From contig JAKQUO010000048.1 in NCBI GenBank assembly GCA_029569255.1, forward strand, positions 62,001 to 126,000: 64,000 bases of DNA. The letters run 5' to 3'. The position numbers were made by a program, and so were the translations under genes. Source of the DNA: Acidobacteriota bacterium (lineage in GTDB: Bacteria; Acidobacteriota; Aminicenantia; Aminicenantales; Saccharicenantaceae). Below the pieces are notes generated by a model. That model did no database searches. It was not told where the DNA came from and was given only the letters and a program-made list of their open reading frames with translations. Within the stretch, counting starts at the first letter, position 1. Every line of letters starts with the position of its first letter. Shown in pieces: positions 7,576-17,460 of this stretch.

Positions 7576-8685
7576 ATGGACATGCTTCTCGGGACACGAC
7601 TCAAGCGGGCCCGCGAGGAGGTCAACCTCAGCCAGGGCGCGTTCGCCAAGGCCCTCGGCCTGTCGTCCGAGTACATCTCCCTCCTCGAGTCCGGCAAGAG
7701 GACGCCGAGCTTCGAGACCCTGCTGAAGGTGGCCGGCTTCCTGAACAAGAATGTCTCCTATTTCTTCGAGGACAAGCGGCCGGCCTTCGACGGCCTCTTC
7801 GACCGGGCCGAGGCGGACGACCGCCTCCGCAGAGACCTCATGAAGTTCAAGGCCACCTGCGAGAGATACCTCGAGCTCGAGGAGAAGACGGGCCGGCGCC
7901 TCGACCTGGCCCCCCGCTACTCCCGCATCTCGGCGGAGCGCCTGGCCGAGGAGGAGCGGCGGCGCCTCGGCCTCGGCAACGAGCCCATCCGGGACGTCCT
8001 GGCCCTCTGCGAGGTCAACGGCTGCCGGATCGTCCGGCAGACCCTGTCCGAGGAGGCCCGGATCTCCGGGATCTTCGTCTTCGACGAGGAGCGCCAGGCG
8101 GCCTTCGCCCTGATCAACGCCAACGAGCCGGCCGGCCTCCAGACGCTCATCGCCGCCCATCTCTACGGGCACTACCTCATGGACCGGGCCGACAGCCCCA
8201 TCGTCGACAACCCCGACGTCGTCGTCGACGAGTACGTCTCCCTCTACCCGCCGCGCGAGCAGTTCGCCCAGACCTTCGCCTCGCGCTTCCTGGTGCCGCC
8301 GGGCAAGCTCCGCGAGCTCGTCGAGAAGGACCCGCGGGCGAAGAGCCTGACCTTCGACGACGTCCTCTTCCTCAAGCGCTACTTCGGGGTCAGCACCCGG
8401 GCCATGCTGCGGACGCTCCGCGGCCGGGGCCTCCTGCCGGAGGCGAGGTTCGAGGAGTTCTTCAAGCGCGGCCCGGAGGACCGGGAGATGGAGGTCTTCG
8501 GCGGCCTCTCCGGGCAGGAGGAGCGCAGGTCCCGGTCGCTCTTCCGCAAGACCCGGACCATCCTGTCGGACCGCTTCCGGCTGCTGGCGGCCGAGGCCGC
8601 GGCCATGGACCGGGCCCGGAGAGAGCGGGCGCCGGCCCCGCCGAAGGAAGCGGGAGGGGGCGGGGGAGGAGGGAGCGATGAGTAA
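7576..8685 (+). CDS. Xre-family regulator with ImmA/IrrE-like domain lacking the catalytic Glu
   Basis: 369 residues from the ATG at 7576, placed just after a clear promoter. Residues 6-62 are a helix-turn-helix of the Xre type (GTRLKRAREEVNLSQGAFAKALGLSSEYISLLESGKRTPS). Residues about 120-260 match the ImmA/IrrE peptidase domain (COG2856), in which HEXXH binds zinc and cuts repressors. Here the motif reads H195-L-Y-G-H199: both histidines remain but the catalytic Glu is Leu. A following EQFAQTFASRFLVPP segment matches the family. The tail is charged and ends in a glycine run. The protein is likely a DNA-binding regulator in which the ImmA-like part senses or scaffolds and does not cut. It overlaps the next gene by 8 bp. 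Confidence 0.85.
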   Translation: MDMLLGTRLKRAREEVNLSQGAFAKALGLSSEYISLLESGKRTPSFETLLKVAGFLNKNVSYFFEDKRPAFDGLFDRAEADDRLRRDLMKFKATCERYLELEEKTGRRLDLAPRYSRISAERLAEEERRRLGLGNEPIRDVLALCEVNGCRIVRQTLSEEARISGIFVFDEERQAAFALINANEPAGLQTLIAAHLYGHYLMDRADSPIVDNPDVVVDEYVSLYPPREQFAQTFASRFLVPPGKLRELVEKDPRAKSLTFDDVLFLKRYFGVSTRAMLRTLRGRGLLPEARFEEFFKRGPEDREMEVFGGLSGQEERRSRSLFRKTRTILSDRFRLLAAEAAAMDRARRERAPAPPKEAGGGGGGGSDE

Positions 8686-9121
8686 GCCGGCCCGGTTCCT
8701 CCTGATCTTCCTGGCCGTCGATGCGCTGGCCCTGGGCGTCTATTTCCTGGCCAAGGGCGCGGGGCCCGGGAAGGGCGCCGACCCGGCCGGGGACTACGCC
8801 TGGGTCACCATGGACGCCTATTACCGGCCGGCCTCGGAGCTCGAGGAGTACATCATGACGGTCTCCGACGAGCAGGGCCTCCTGCCGCTCGAGTTCAAGA
8901 ACTACGGACAGAACGCGGCCATCCTCAAGAGGTTCCGGGGCTCGAAGATGGTCGGCGCGGGCAAGCCGGTCCTCGAGATGACCTTCCCCAGGCTCGAGGA
9001 TTGGGCCATCGTCGACCTCTGGATCAAGGGCGGGGAGGGGCGGGAGCTCCGGCGGACCGTCCTCTATATCCTGACCGACAACGCCTGGAAGCCGGGCGAC
9101 AGCGGCCGGCTGGCCGATTGA
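8678..9121 (+). CDS. Small membrane-anchored protein of unknown function
   Basis: 147 residues. One N-terminal hydrophobic segment (RFLLIFLAVDALALGVYFLA) would anchor it with the rest outside the cytosol. The soluble part (WVTMDAYYRPASELEEYIM, LEMTFPRLEDWAIVDLWIKGG) matches no family I know. It overlaps the stop of the Xre/ImmA-like gene by 8 bp, with GGAGGAGGGAG just before the ATG, so the two are almost surely made together. A link between the regulator and this envelope protein is inferred from that coupling only. Confidence 0.75.
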   Translation: MSKPARFLLIFLAVDALALGVYFLAKGAGPGKGADPAGDYAWVTMDAYYRPASELEEYIMTVSDEQGLLPLEFKNYGQNAAILKRFRGSKMVGAGKPVLEMTFPRLEDWAIVDLWIKGGEGRELRRTVLYILTDNAWKPGDSGRLAD

Positions 9122-9145
9122 CCCGGGCGCGGCGCCGGAGGCCCC

Positions 9146-10057
9146 ATGAGCATCCGAACCCTCAAGACGGACGTCCTCATCGTCGGGGCGGGCCCGGCCG
9201 GGCTGACGGCCGGGCTCTATGTCGCCCGGGCCGGGAAAAAGGCCGTCGTCCTCGAGGGCCGGAGCCCCTCGCGCCTGGGCATCCCCTACACGATCGAGAA
9301 CTACCCGGGCGTCCCCTCGGTCTCCAGCCTGGATCTGCTCGGCGCCTTCCGCAAGCAGGCCCTCTCCTTCGGGGCCGAGGTCGTGGCCGGGGACGCCATC
9401 GCCTTCATGCTCGACGGCGCCCCCAAGTACGTCACGACCAAGGACGCCATGATCGAGGCCGGGGCGGTCATCCTGGCCACGGGCAAGCCCGTCCCCAAGG
9501 CGCGGATGATCCCGGGCGAGGACCGGCTCGTCGGCCAGGGCGTCAGCTACTGCGCCACGTGCGACGGGCCGCTGTTCCGGGGCCGGACGGTGGCCGCCGT
9601 CGGCTCCGGCCCGGAGGCCCTCGAGGACGTCCACGCCCTGCTGGAGATGGGCTGCCGGGTCGTCTGGGTCCCGGGCAAGGCCGGCGAGGCGGCCGACGGC
9701 CCGGAGGCGCGGGCCCTCGAGGGGAAGGGGGCCGACATCAGGCGCGGGGCCAAGGTCAAGGAGATCCGCGGCGACAACGTGGTGGAAAGCGTCGTCGTCG
9801 AAGGGCCGTCGGGCCTCGAGACCGTGCCCGTCCCGGCCGTCTTCGTCTTCCGCGAGGTCCCGGCCGGGCCGCTCTTCGAGAAGGCGGGGCTGGCCATCGA
9901 TCACAAGCAGTGCCTGGCCGTGGACCGCTTCCAGCGGACCAACCTGGCCGGCGTCTTCGCCGCGGGCGACATCACCTGCGGCGGGCTGCAGGTCGTCGCC
10001 GCGGCCGGCGAAGGGTGCGTGGCGGCGCTGCAGGCCCTCGCCTACCTGAGGAAATAG
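9146..10057 (+). CDS. Thioredoxin reductase-like FAD/NAD(P) oxidoreductase
   Basis: 303 residues. The FAD-binding Rossmann motif is VGAGPAGLTAGLYVARAG near the N-terminus; the redox pair is CATC (Cys136 and Cys139), at the same place as in E. coli TrxB (CATC 135-138). The FAD C-terminal signature is VFAAGDITCGGLQVVAAAGEG. The NADPH motif is weak (GSGPEALEDVHALLEMGC in place of GGGDSAVEEA) and the usual HRR arginines that grip NADPH 2'-phosphate are not seen, so NADH or another donor is possible. It likely reduces thioredoxin or a related protein in the cytosol. It starts 24 bp after the previous gene. Confidence 0.88.
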   Translation: MSIRTLKTDVLIVGAGPAGLTAGLYVARAGKKAVVLEGRSPSRLGIPYTIENYPGVPSVSSLDLLGAFRKQALSFGAEVVAGDAIAFMLDGAPKYVTTKDAMIEAGAVILATGKPVPKARMIPGEDRLVGQGVSYCATCDGPLFRGRTVAAVGSGPEALEDVHALLEMGCRVVWVPGKAGEAADGPEARALEGKGADIRRGAKVKEIRGDNVVESVVVEGPSGLETVPVPAVFVFREVPAGPLFEKAGLAIDHKQCLAVDRFQRTNLAGVFAAGDITCGGLQVVAAAGEGCVAALQALAYLRK

Positions 10058-10058
10058 C

Positions 10059-11027
10059 TCAGCCGGCCTGACCGTTGCGGGCCGGGCGCCGGGAGAGGCG
10101 GAAAGAGATCTTCTTGGAGCGGGAGATGGTGACGCGGCCGCCGATGGGCACGGCCATGAGGTTCCTGCGGATGTCGTGGCCGAAGTTCGAGACGGTCAGG
10201 ATGGGCAGCGGCGAGCCCGCGCGGCGGCGGTCGCGGATGACGTCGGCGAGATAGCTCTTGATGAAGCGGAGGACCTCCCGCCGCTGCTTTTTCGGGAGCA
10301 GGGCCTTGCCCGGCGGCGTGACCGCGCCGATGACGACGCCCTTGATCGTGGCGAAGACGTTGTGCCGGCGCAGGGCCGCGAGCAGGCGGTGGAGGTCCTC
10401 GAGGTCGACCTGGAGGTCCTCGAAGAACAGGACGTGACGCCGCCAGCTGAACTTGGGCGGCGTGCCCCGGTTGAGGAAGTTGACGAACGTCGACAGGTTG
10501 CCGCCGATGGGGATGCCCGAGAGCTTCCGCGGCGGGGGAGGGGTCAGCCAGGCCTGGCCCTGGTAGTGGATCTCCCCGCCTGTGATGAGGCCGAGGAGGT
10601 TCCGGAAATCCCCCTTGCCGACCTTGAGGGAGGGGAAGTAGATGACCGGGACGCGGCAGGCGTGGTAGATCTCGTTCAGGAGGAAGGTGAAGTCCGAGAA
10701 GCCGATGAAGAGGGGGCGGCGGTCGCGGATCGTCCGGAGGTCCTTGCGGTCGATCTCGCGGACGAGGTCCTCGGCGCCCGTGCCTCCGGCGATCGAGATG
10801 ACGAGGTCGAGCTCGCGGATGGCCTCCTTGAAGACCGCGGCCCGTTCCTCGACGGGGGCGGTGACGTGGTCGATCTCGGCGTCGCTCGAGAAGAGGTGGG
10901 GGCTGAGGAACACCTCCTTGGCGCCCAGGGCCTCCCGGAGGAGCCGGACGGTCCGGCGGAGGGCGGACTTCTCCTTGACGGGGAGACAGCTGGACGGGGC
11001 AATGAAGCCCAGGCGCTCAAACGTCAT
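10059..11027 (-). CDS. LD-carboxypeptidase (S66 family)
   Basis: 322 residues. The S66 family trims the terminal D-alanine from murein tetrapeptides during wall recycling, or cuts microcin-like peptides. The catalytic triad can be placed at Ser111 (IGFSDFT), Glu203 (LFFEDL) and His284 (NFGHD), with the usual GGTGAEDLV turn upstream. No signal peptide is seen, so action is cytosolic. The arginine-rich C-terminus (RRPARNGQAG) is unusual. Its stop lies 1 bp from the stop of the convergent reductase gene. Confidence 0.9.
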   Translation of the reverse strand: MTFERLGFIAPSSCLPVKEKSALRRTVRLLREALGAKEVFLSPHLFSSDAEIDHVTAPVEERAAVFKEAIRELDLVISIAGGTGAEDLVREIDRKDLRTIRDRRPLFIGFSDFTFLLNEIYHACRVPVIYFPSLKVGKGDFRNLLGLITGGEIHYQGQAWLTPPPPRKLSGIPIGGNLSTFVNFLNRGTPPKFSWRRHVLFFEDLQVDLEDLHRLLAALRRHNVFATIKGVVIGAVTPPGKALLPKKQRREVLRFIKSYLADVIRDRRRAGSPLPILTVSNFGHDIRRNLMAVPIGGRVTISRSKKISFRLSRRPARNGQAG

Positions 11028-11054
11028 GGGGACACCCGACTCCGAGGAAACCCT

Positions 11055-11083
11055 AGCCTAACAGAAAGGCGGGCGGGGTTCAA
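11055..11083 (-). promoter_or_regulatory. Predicted promoter of the LD-carboxypeptidase gene
   Basis: Minus strand: TTGAAC (11078-11083), 17 bp, TAGGCT (11055-11060), 28 bp before the ATG. Confidence 0.5.
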
Positions 11084-11264
11084 ACGCCCGTCCGAGGCGC
11101 CTGGCGAGGCCCTTCCCTTGACCGGGGGGGAAGACCCTCTCTCCGGCCGGGCCCGGGAAACGGCTCCCGCTCCTTGCTCCCTGGCCTCCGGGGGCCGTTC
11201 GTCCGGTCCCCCCGGCGCGTCCCCCTTCCGCATCCCTCGCCGCCTCGAGAGGGCGGCCCCGAGG

Positions 11265-12737
<1,473 letters not shown>

Positions 12738-12767
12738 TAGGGTCTCCCTGACTTTACGATTAATATA

Positions 12768-12782
12768 GGAATACTACATTCC
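12768..12782. promoter_or_regulatory. Small palindrome in the rpoD leader
   Basis: GGAAT-ACTAC-ATTCC, 5-bp arms around 5 nt, about 30 bp before the rpoD start in an AT-rich patch. It could be an operator or a leader RNA hairpin; function unknown. Confidence 0.3.
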
Positions 12783-12910
12783 CCGGCTTTTCGTTTCGAT
12801 CGGAACGTTTTTTGTCTCATTTTCCGGCCGTTGGCCCCGCATACCTGAACGGGGCTGGAGGCGGGATGGTTTCACCCTCGAGGGGCGGGCCCTTACGAAA
12901 TGAAGCGCGG

Positions 12911-12939
12911 AGGATACAGTTTCCGCGCCCCGTTGTCAA
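12911..12939 (-). promoter_or_regulatory. Predicted rpoD promoter
   Basis: Minus strand: TTGACA (12934-12939), 17 bp, TATCCT (12911-12916). Start of RNA would be near 12903, leaving a leader of about 165 nt before the rpoD ATG. Confidence 0.7.
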
Positions 12940-12962
12940 GAAAAAACTTTACGTTTTTTCTT
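12938..12962. repeat. A/T-rich 10-bp hairpin
   Basis: AAGAAAAAAC (12938-12947) and GTTTTTTCTT (12953-12962) are perfect inverted repeats with a 5-nt loop. The left arm touches the rpoD -35 box, so it may be an upstream promoter element or operator as well as a structural hairpin. Confidence 0.5.
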
Positions 12963-13154
12963 TCCGGGCCGGCCGGCAAGGGCCGTTCCCGCCTGGAAGC
13001 CGCCCTGATCCCTGCCTGATCCATTTTTTTCTCCCGGCCGCTCAAGAAACACTACAAGATTCATGCCATAAATGGGCGGCGGGGGCCGGGGGTGGGAGCG
13101 GTCAGGACGCGGGGCGAACCGTCCCATAAAGAGGACAACGCTGGCCCGGCGGGT

Positions 13155-14192
13155 TCAATAACAGGCGTACCCATGCTTCTGGTAATACTTCTGGTGGCGC
13201 TCCTCGGCCCGGTAGAAGGCCGAAGCCGGGACGAGCTCGGTCGCCAGCCGCTTCTTGTGCTTGCCCGAGGCCGCCAGCTCCTCCATGACCTCGCGGGCCT
13301 CGGCCCGCTGGGCCTCGTCGTGATAGAAGATGGCCGAGCGGTACTGGCTGCCGCGGTCCGGGCCCTGCCGGTTGACCTGGGTCGGGTCGTGGATCGAGAA
13401 GAAGCGGCGGACGAGGTCGGCGTAGCTCACCTGGGCCGGGTCGTAGGTCACCTGGACGGCCTCGGCGTGCCCCGTCCTGCCCGCGCAGACCTCCTCGTAG
13501 GTCGGATCGGCGGCCTTGCCGCCGGTGTAGCCGACGACGGTGGAGACGACCCCCGGCGCCAGGCCGAGCTGGTGCTCGACGCCCCAGAAGCAGCCTGCGG
13601 CGAAGGTCGCCGTCCGCGTCGCTGCCGCGGCGTCCTGGCCCTTTCCCGGGACCGGGGCCCGCGCCTCGGGCCGGAAATCCAGGGAAGCGGAGTTGACGCA
13701 GAAGTGGAGGAAAGTCGGCTGGGGCCCGTCGTCGAAGACGTGCCCCAGATGGGCGCCGCAGGCGGCGCAGCGGACCTCGACCCGTTTCACCAGGAGCGAG
13801 TAGTCGTCGCGGTACTCGAGGTTCGACTCGTCGGCGGGCGCGGTGAAGCTGGGCCAACCCGTGCCGTGGTCGTACTTGGCCGAGGAGAGGAAGAGGGGCG
13901 TCCCGCAGCCGGCGCAGACGTACGCGCCCGGCTCCCAGAAGTCGTTGTATCTCCCGGTGAAGGGGCGTTCGGTCCCGCACTTGCGCATGACCTCGTACTG
14001 CTCGGGGGTGAGGACGGCCTTCCACTCCCTGTCGGTCCGTTTGATCTTTCTCGTCATGTCCCGATCTCCCGTCAGCGGTGCCGACCGTGTCGGCGCCTCG
14101 CGGTCGAGGAGGGCGTTGAGCCCTTTCCAGCCGCCGAGGCCGAGCAGGGCGGCCAGGAGGAAGATGGCTATTTTCTCGCGGGAACGCGTCAT
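13155..14192 (-). CDS. msrBA: Membrane-anchored methionine sulfoxide reductase MsrB-MsrA fusion
   Basis: 345 residues from ATG 14192 (a TTG at 14210 is also in frame). Residues 8-26 are a hydrophobic anchor, so the enzyme should face the periplasm. MsrB domain, residues about 50-175: zinc cysteines C93/C96 and C142/C145, resolving Cys72 and catalytic Cys165 (HFCVNSASL). MsrA domain, residues about 195-345: GCFWGVE with catalytic Cys201, GYTGGK, HAEAVQVTYDP, and a C-terminal Cys in KHGYACY. Together they repair both R and S forms of oxidised methionine. The B-A order is the reverse of the common A-B fusion. An envelope repair role fits the anchor. Confidence 0.93.
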   Translation of the reverse strand: MTRSREKIAIFLLAALLGLGGWKGLNALLDREAPTRSAPLTGDRDMTRKIKRTDREWKAVLTPEQYEVMRKCGTERPFTGRYNDFWEPGAYVCAGCGTPLFLSSAKYDHGTGWPSFTAPADESNLEYRDDYSLLVKRVEVRCAACGAHLGHVFDDGPQPTFLHFCVNSASLDFRPEARAPVPGKGQDAAAATRTATFAAGCFWGVEHQLGLAPGVVSTVVGYTGGKAADPTYEEVCAGRTGHAEAVQVTYDPAQVSYADLVRRFFSIHDPTQVNRQGPDRGSQYRSAIFYHDEAQRAEAREVMEELAASGKHKKRLATELVPASAFYRAEERHQKYYQKHGYACY

Positions 14193-14223
14193 CGGCGCCT
14201 GAGCCCTCAAATCCTACTGAAAT

Positions 14224-14252
14224 AATATACATTAAGTCGCGGGTCATGGCAA
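14224..14252 (-). promoter_or_regulatory. Predicted promoter of msrBA
   Basis: Minus strand: TTGCCA (14247-14252), 17 bp, TATATT (14224-14229), about 30 bp before the ATG. Confidence 0.6.
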
Positions 14253-14289
14253 AGACAGCGGGGAATTTCCTATTTTGGACACTTTTTGA

Positions 14290-14319
14290 TTGACAGAGGG
14301 GGGAAACAGGCCCTATAAT
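14290..14319 (+). promoter_or_regulatory. Consensus sigma-70 promoter with no downstream gene
   Basis: TTGACA (14290-14295), 18 bp, TATAAT (14314-14319): both hexamers match consensus exactly, the best promoter in the window. No plus-strand coding gene follows for 4 kb, so it must drive an untranslated RNA (see 14326-14441). Confidence 0.75.
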
Positions 14320-14325
14320 GGGAAC

Positions 14326-14441
14326 GCTGGCTGGAGAGGGATCCTCCTTAGCCCCGCTTCCTTTTCCTTTGAAACCTTGGCGCCTCACCAGCCAGCCTTC
14401 TCATTCTCCTCGCGAGAGGCTGGTTCCGGGCGCCTTTTTTT
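14326..14441 (+). ncRNA. Candidate small RNA with mutually exclusive hairpins
   Basis: About 115 nt, bounded by a perfect promoter and a hairpin followed by seven T. The segment CCAGCCAGC (14388-14396) can pair fully with GCTGGCTGG at the 5' end (14326-14334), or part of it (ACCAGCC, 14387-14393) can pair with GGCTGGT (14418-14424) in the terminator stem. The two pairings exclude each other, like an attenuator, yet no plus-strand gene lies beyond. There is no convincing reading frame inside. The SRP RNA core (GGAAGGAAGCAG-like) and other RNAs I know are absent. It lies between divergent msrBA and the end of the S9 peptidase gene. Function unknown. Confidence 0.6.
14379..14441 (+). terminator. 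Intrinsic terminator of the small RNA
   Basis: Stem GGCGCC (14379-14384) with GGCGCC (14429-14434) and ACCAGCC (14387-14393) with GGCTGGT (14418-14424), then TTTTTTT (14435-14441). The T run is on the plus strand, so it does not serve the minus-strand peptidase gene. Confidence 0.6.
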
Positions 14442-14514
14442 CCGCGGACCGCCGTGACGCGGCGGCCTTCACCACCCCGTTAGCGCCGCCCCGCGCGCCG
14501 CTCGGCGCCCGCGG

Positions 14515-17460
14515 CTATTTCTTTTCGGGCTCTTTTTTTTCGGCTTTTTCGGCCGGCCTGAGGTCCTTGGCCCGCTCCTTGAGATGGTCCTTGAGAGCGA
14601 GGTGGGAAACGCCGCTGACGTACCACTCGGGCGCCGGCTTGCCCATGAGATGGTGGTCGAAGAACTCCTTCATCCGGACGGTGTAGTCCTTCTGGTTGGC
14701 GGGCTTCTGCAGGCCGTGGTTCTCGCCGACGTACTGCAGCATGACGACGGGCTTCTTCAGCCGGCGGAGCGTGTTGTAGTACTCGATGCCCTGGTTCCAG
14801 TCGACGGCGCCGTCCTTGTCGTTGTGCAGGATGATGAGCGGCGTCTTGACCCGCTCGGCGTAGTAGACCGGCGAGTTGCGCTGGTAGGCCTCGAGGTTGT
14901 CCCAGTAGCCGCCCTTGAACCGGCCCTGGCTCGACTCGAAGATGGGCTGGTTGGCCGAGCCGCTGTTGAAGTAGATCGAGCTGTACATGCTTATCATGTT
15001 CGTCAGCGGGGCCCCGGCCACGGCCGCGCCGAACCCGGCCTGGGTGACGAGGAAGGCCGTCTGGTAGCCGCCCCAGGAGTGGCCGTGGAGCCCGATCCGG
15101 TCCCGGTCGACGACGCCGGCGGCCACGGCCGCGTCGATGGCCGGCAGCACGCACCAGGCCGCCGACAGGCCGGGGTCGTTGATCTTGTAAGCGATGTCGG
15201 GCATCAGGACGGCGTAGCCGTTGCTCGTGTAGACCGACTTGTTGAAGCCGTTGGCCGAGGGCTGGGCGTAGCGGTTGAGCTGCTGGGACATCTTCTCGTA
15301 GTAGTAGACGATGGTCGGGTAGCGCCGGCCCTTCTCGTAGCCGGCCGGCAGGAAGAGAGCCGCCTGGAGGGGTTTGTCCATCCCGCTGGCGGGGTCCATC
15401 TTGTAGTCGAGGAGGATGGCCCCGCTCGACCAGAGGAAGTCCTTCTGCTGGGGATTGGCCTCGGTCAGGCGGCGGCCGCCGGCCAGCGCCGCGTCGGACG
15501 CGTAGTAGTCGGGGGAGTCTTTATAGGTGTCGCGGGTGTAGACGAAGACATCCGCCTTCTTGGCCTTGGCCAGGCCGCCGAAGCCGGCGTCGTCCCAGAG
15601 AAGGAGCGTCGGAGCGGCCTTGCCCTTGTCGAGCCGGGCCAGGCCGGCCTTCTTGGTCCACTCGCCGTAGACGCTGAAATACTGGGGCGCCGCCAGGTCC
15701 ACCGCCTTCTCCTCGGGGTCGATGCGGAGGCGGCGGTAGCGGAGCTTGTCCTTGGCCCCGTTCCCGGTCAGGTTGACGGCCTTCCCGGCGCCGTTCGCGG
15801 GCACGCACCAGATGTCCCAGCCGTCCGACAGGAGCACGTTCAGCCCGTCCTTGGTCGAGCCGACCGGGGCGTCGGGGGGCTTGACGACGTTGTGGTCGTC
15901 GTCTTCGTCGACGAACGAGGCCGGGACGTCCCGGGTGATGTTGACGGCCTTGCCCGCGGCCATGTCGTAGGTGAAGAAGTGGCCGTCCTCGTAATAGAGG
16001 AAGCGCCGGCCGTCGTGGAGCGGCCAGAAATAGTACTGCGCCTTCTCCAGGGCCTTGGTCCGCGCCCCGGTCTTCATGTCGATGACGTAGATGTCGGAGA
16101 AGGACCGGCCGTCGAGGTTCGCGTCGAGCTCGTAGGCCCGGATGTCCCGGCCGACGGCGTATCTCTCCTTGGGCGCCGCGCCGACGTCGCGGACCTCGTC
16201 GTCGGCCAGGCGGACGAACCTCTTCTCGGCGACCCGGTACGCGGCGAGGTAGCTGAAGGCCTTGTCCCGCTGCTCCTGGACCTGCTGCGCGGACTGGAGC
16301 CGGCTGTCCTGGCCGTGCCAGATGACGAGGTCGGGGACGTCCTCGTCGGCTTCGGCGCCGGGCCCCGCGCCGGGACCCGGTCCCGCGGCCGGGGCGTCCT
16401 TCTTGTCCGCGTCCCTCTTCTTCTTGGCCTCGCGGATGCCGAAGAGGAGGGCGTCGAAGCTCTCGGTCCATGACGGAGCGCGGTCGGGGCTGACGGTCAT
16501 GCCGTCGGGGAAGGACTTGTCGGCGGCGGGGTCGTAGACGACCTTGCGCGGCCCCTTCGGGTCGCGGAAGCCGCTGAAGCCGACGACGCTCCAGAGCTTG
16601 TCCTCGTAGGCCTTGTCCTCCTTGCCCTTGAGGAAGGAGAGGGCCTCGCCCTTCTCCGTCCAGGCCAGGGACTTGTAGGCGGCTTTGTCGCTCTCGAGCG
16701 CCGTGACCGCGCCGGTGGCCATGTCGCGGAGCTCCAGGCCGTTGGCGGCCTGGCCCTGGGCGTCGATGAGGAAGGCCAGCCTGGCGCCGGCCTTGTCGAA
16801 GGCGAACTCGGCGACGTTGCCGATGTTGACCTCTTTTCCGGTCGCGAGCTCCCGGACGACCAGATCAGCTCCCGTCCACTTGTCCTTTTCCTTCTCCTGG
16901 GCTTCGGGGGCGTAACGGTGCATGGCGACGAAGGCGGGGTTGTCGCCGGAGAAGGCGACGGACCGGACCTTCTCGAACTCGGTCTTCTCGCCCGTGGCCA
17001 GCTCGACCAGGACGGCCGTCGTCGTCACCCGCTTCCTCTCCTTCCGCAGGGCCTTGGCGTCCTTCGAGCCGGGATAGGCGAGGAAGGCGGCCCACTTCGA
17101 GTCGGCCGAGAAGCCGGTCTGGGTCGCTCCGCCGAAGCGCGGCCCTCCGCCGAAGCGCGGCGCCTCGCCGATCGGGAAGCGGTGCTCCTTCGTCCCCTTG
17201 ACCTCGCGGATGACGACCTCGCTCTCGCCTTCGAGAGGGGACAGGCGGTACATGAACCAGTTCCCGTCGGGGGAGAGCTCGGCCGCGCCGATGGACTTCC
17301 AGGCCAGGATGTCCAGGAGGGCGATGGGCCGGGGGCCGGCCGGCGCGGCCGGGGCCGCGGGCGCGGGGGCCGCGGGCTTGTCCTGGGCCGCGAGGCCGAA
17401 CGCGGCCGCGAGGCCGAGGACCGCGGCGAGGGCGAGGATCTTCGCTCGGGTCGATGTCAT
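14515..17460 (-). CDS. Secreted S9 family (prolyl oligopeptidase type) peptidase
   Basis: 981 residues, long for S9. Signal peptide residues 1-25 (LALAAVLGLAAAFGLAAQ). An Ala-Pro linker follows, then a beta-propeller-like region to about residue 690, and an alpha/beta hydrolase domain at the C-terminus with nucleophile Ser795 in GHSWGGYQT, Asp in HNDKDGAVDW and His in GENHGL. The family cuts short peptides, usually after Pro or Ala, as dipeptidyl peptidases. An insert rich in Ala, Gly and Pro (around residue 370) interrupts the propeller region. The C-terminus is a lysine-glutamate tail. It overlaps the upstream GGDEF gene by ATGA, so the two are coupled. A periplasmic peptide-degrading role is likely. 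Confidence 0.92.
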   Translation of the reverse strand: MTSTRAKILALAAVLGLAAAFGLAAQDKPAAPAPAAPAAPAGPRPIALLDILAWKSIGAAELSPDGNWFMYRLSPLEGESEVVIREVKGTKEHRFPIGEAPRFGGGPRFGGATQTGFSADSKWAAFLAYPGSKDAKALRKERKRVTTTAVLVELATGEKTEFEKVRSVAFSGDNPAFVAMHRYAPEAQEKEKDKWTGADLVVRELATGKEVNIGNVAEFAFDKAGARLAFLIDAQGQAANGLELRDMATGAVTALESDKAAYKSLAWTEKGEALSFLKGKEDKAYEDKLWSVVGFSGFRDPKGPRKVVYDPAADKSFPDGMTVSPDRAPSWTESFDALLFGIREAKKKRDADKKDAPAAGPGPGAGPGAEADEDVPDLVIWHGQDSRLQSAQQVQEQRDKAFSYLAAYRVAEKRFVRLADDEVRDVGAAPKERYAVGRDIRAYELDANLDGRSFSDIYVIDMKTGARTKALEKAQYYFWPLHDGRRFLYYEDGHFFTYDMAAGKAVNITRDVPASFVDEDDDHNVVKPPDAPVGSTKDGLNVLLSDGWDIWCVPANGAGKAVNLTGNGAKDKLRYRRLRIDPEEKAVDLAAPQYFSVYGEWTKKAGLARLDKGKAAPTLLLWDDAGFGGLAKAKKADVFVYTRDTYKDSPDYYASDAALAGGRRLTEANPQQKDFLWSSGAILLDYKMDPASGMDKPLQAALFLPAGYEKGRRYPTIVYYYEKMSQQLNRYAQPSANGFNKSVYTSNGYAVLMPDIAYKINDPGLSAAWCVLPAIDAAVAAGVVDRDRIGLHGHSWGGYQTAFLVTQAGFGAAVAGAPLTNMISMYSSIYFNSGSANQPIFESSQGRFKGGYWDNLEAYQRNSPVYYAERVKTPLIILHNDKDGAVDWNQGIEYYNTLRRLKKPVVMLQYVGENHGLQKPANQKDYTVRMKEFFDHHLMGKPAPEWYVSGVSHLALKDHLKERAKDLRPAEKAEKKEPEKK

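Larger units (their letters stand above)
12738..13154. other. Intergenic region upstream of rpoD
   Basis: About 417 bp without a gene. It holds the predicted rpoD promoter (12911-12939), a 10-bp A/T-rich hairpin (12938-12962), a short palindrome (12768-12782) and an AT-rich patch (12748-12780) unusual for this genome. From 12963 to 13154 I see nothing clear. Confidence 0.6.

Noticed and set aside
12741..12782. AT-rich patch before rpoD as a second promoter
   Set aside because: TATATT and similar -10-like words are present, but no fitting -35 lies 16-18 bp upstream; the 12911-12939 promoter is far better.
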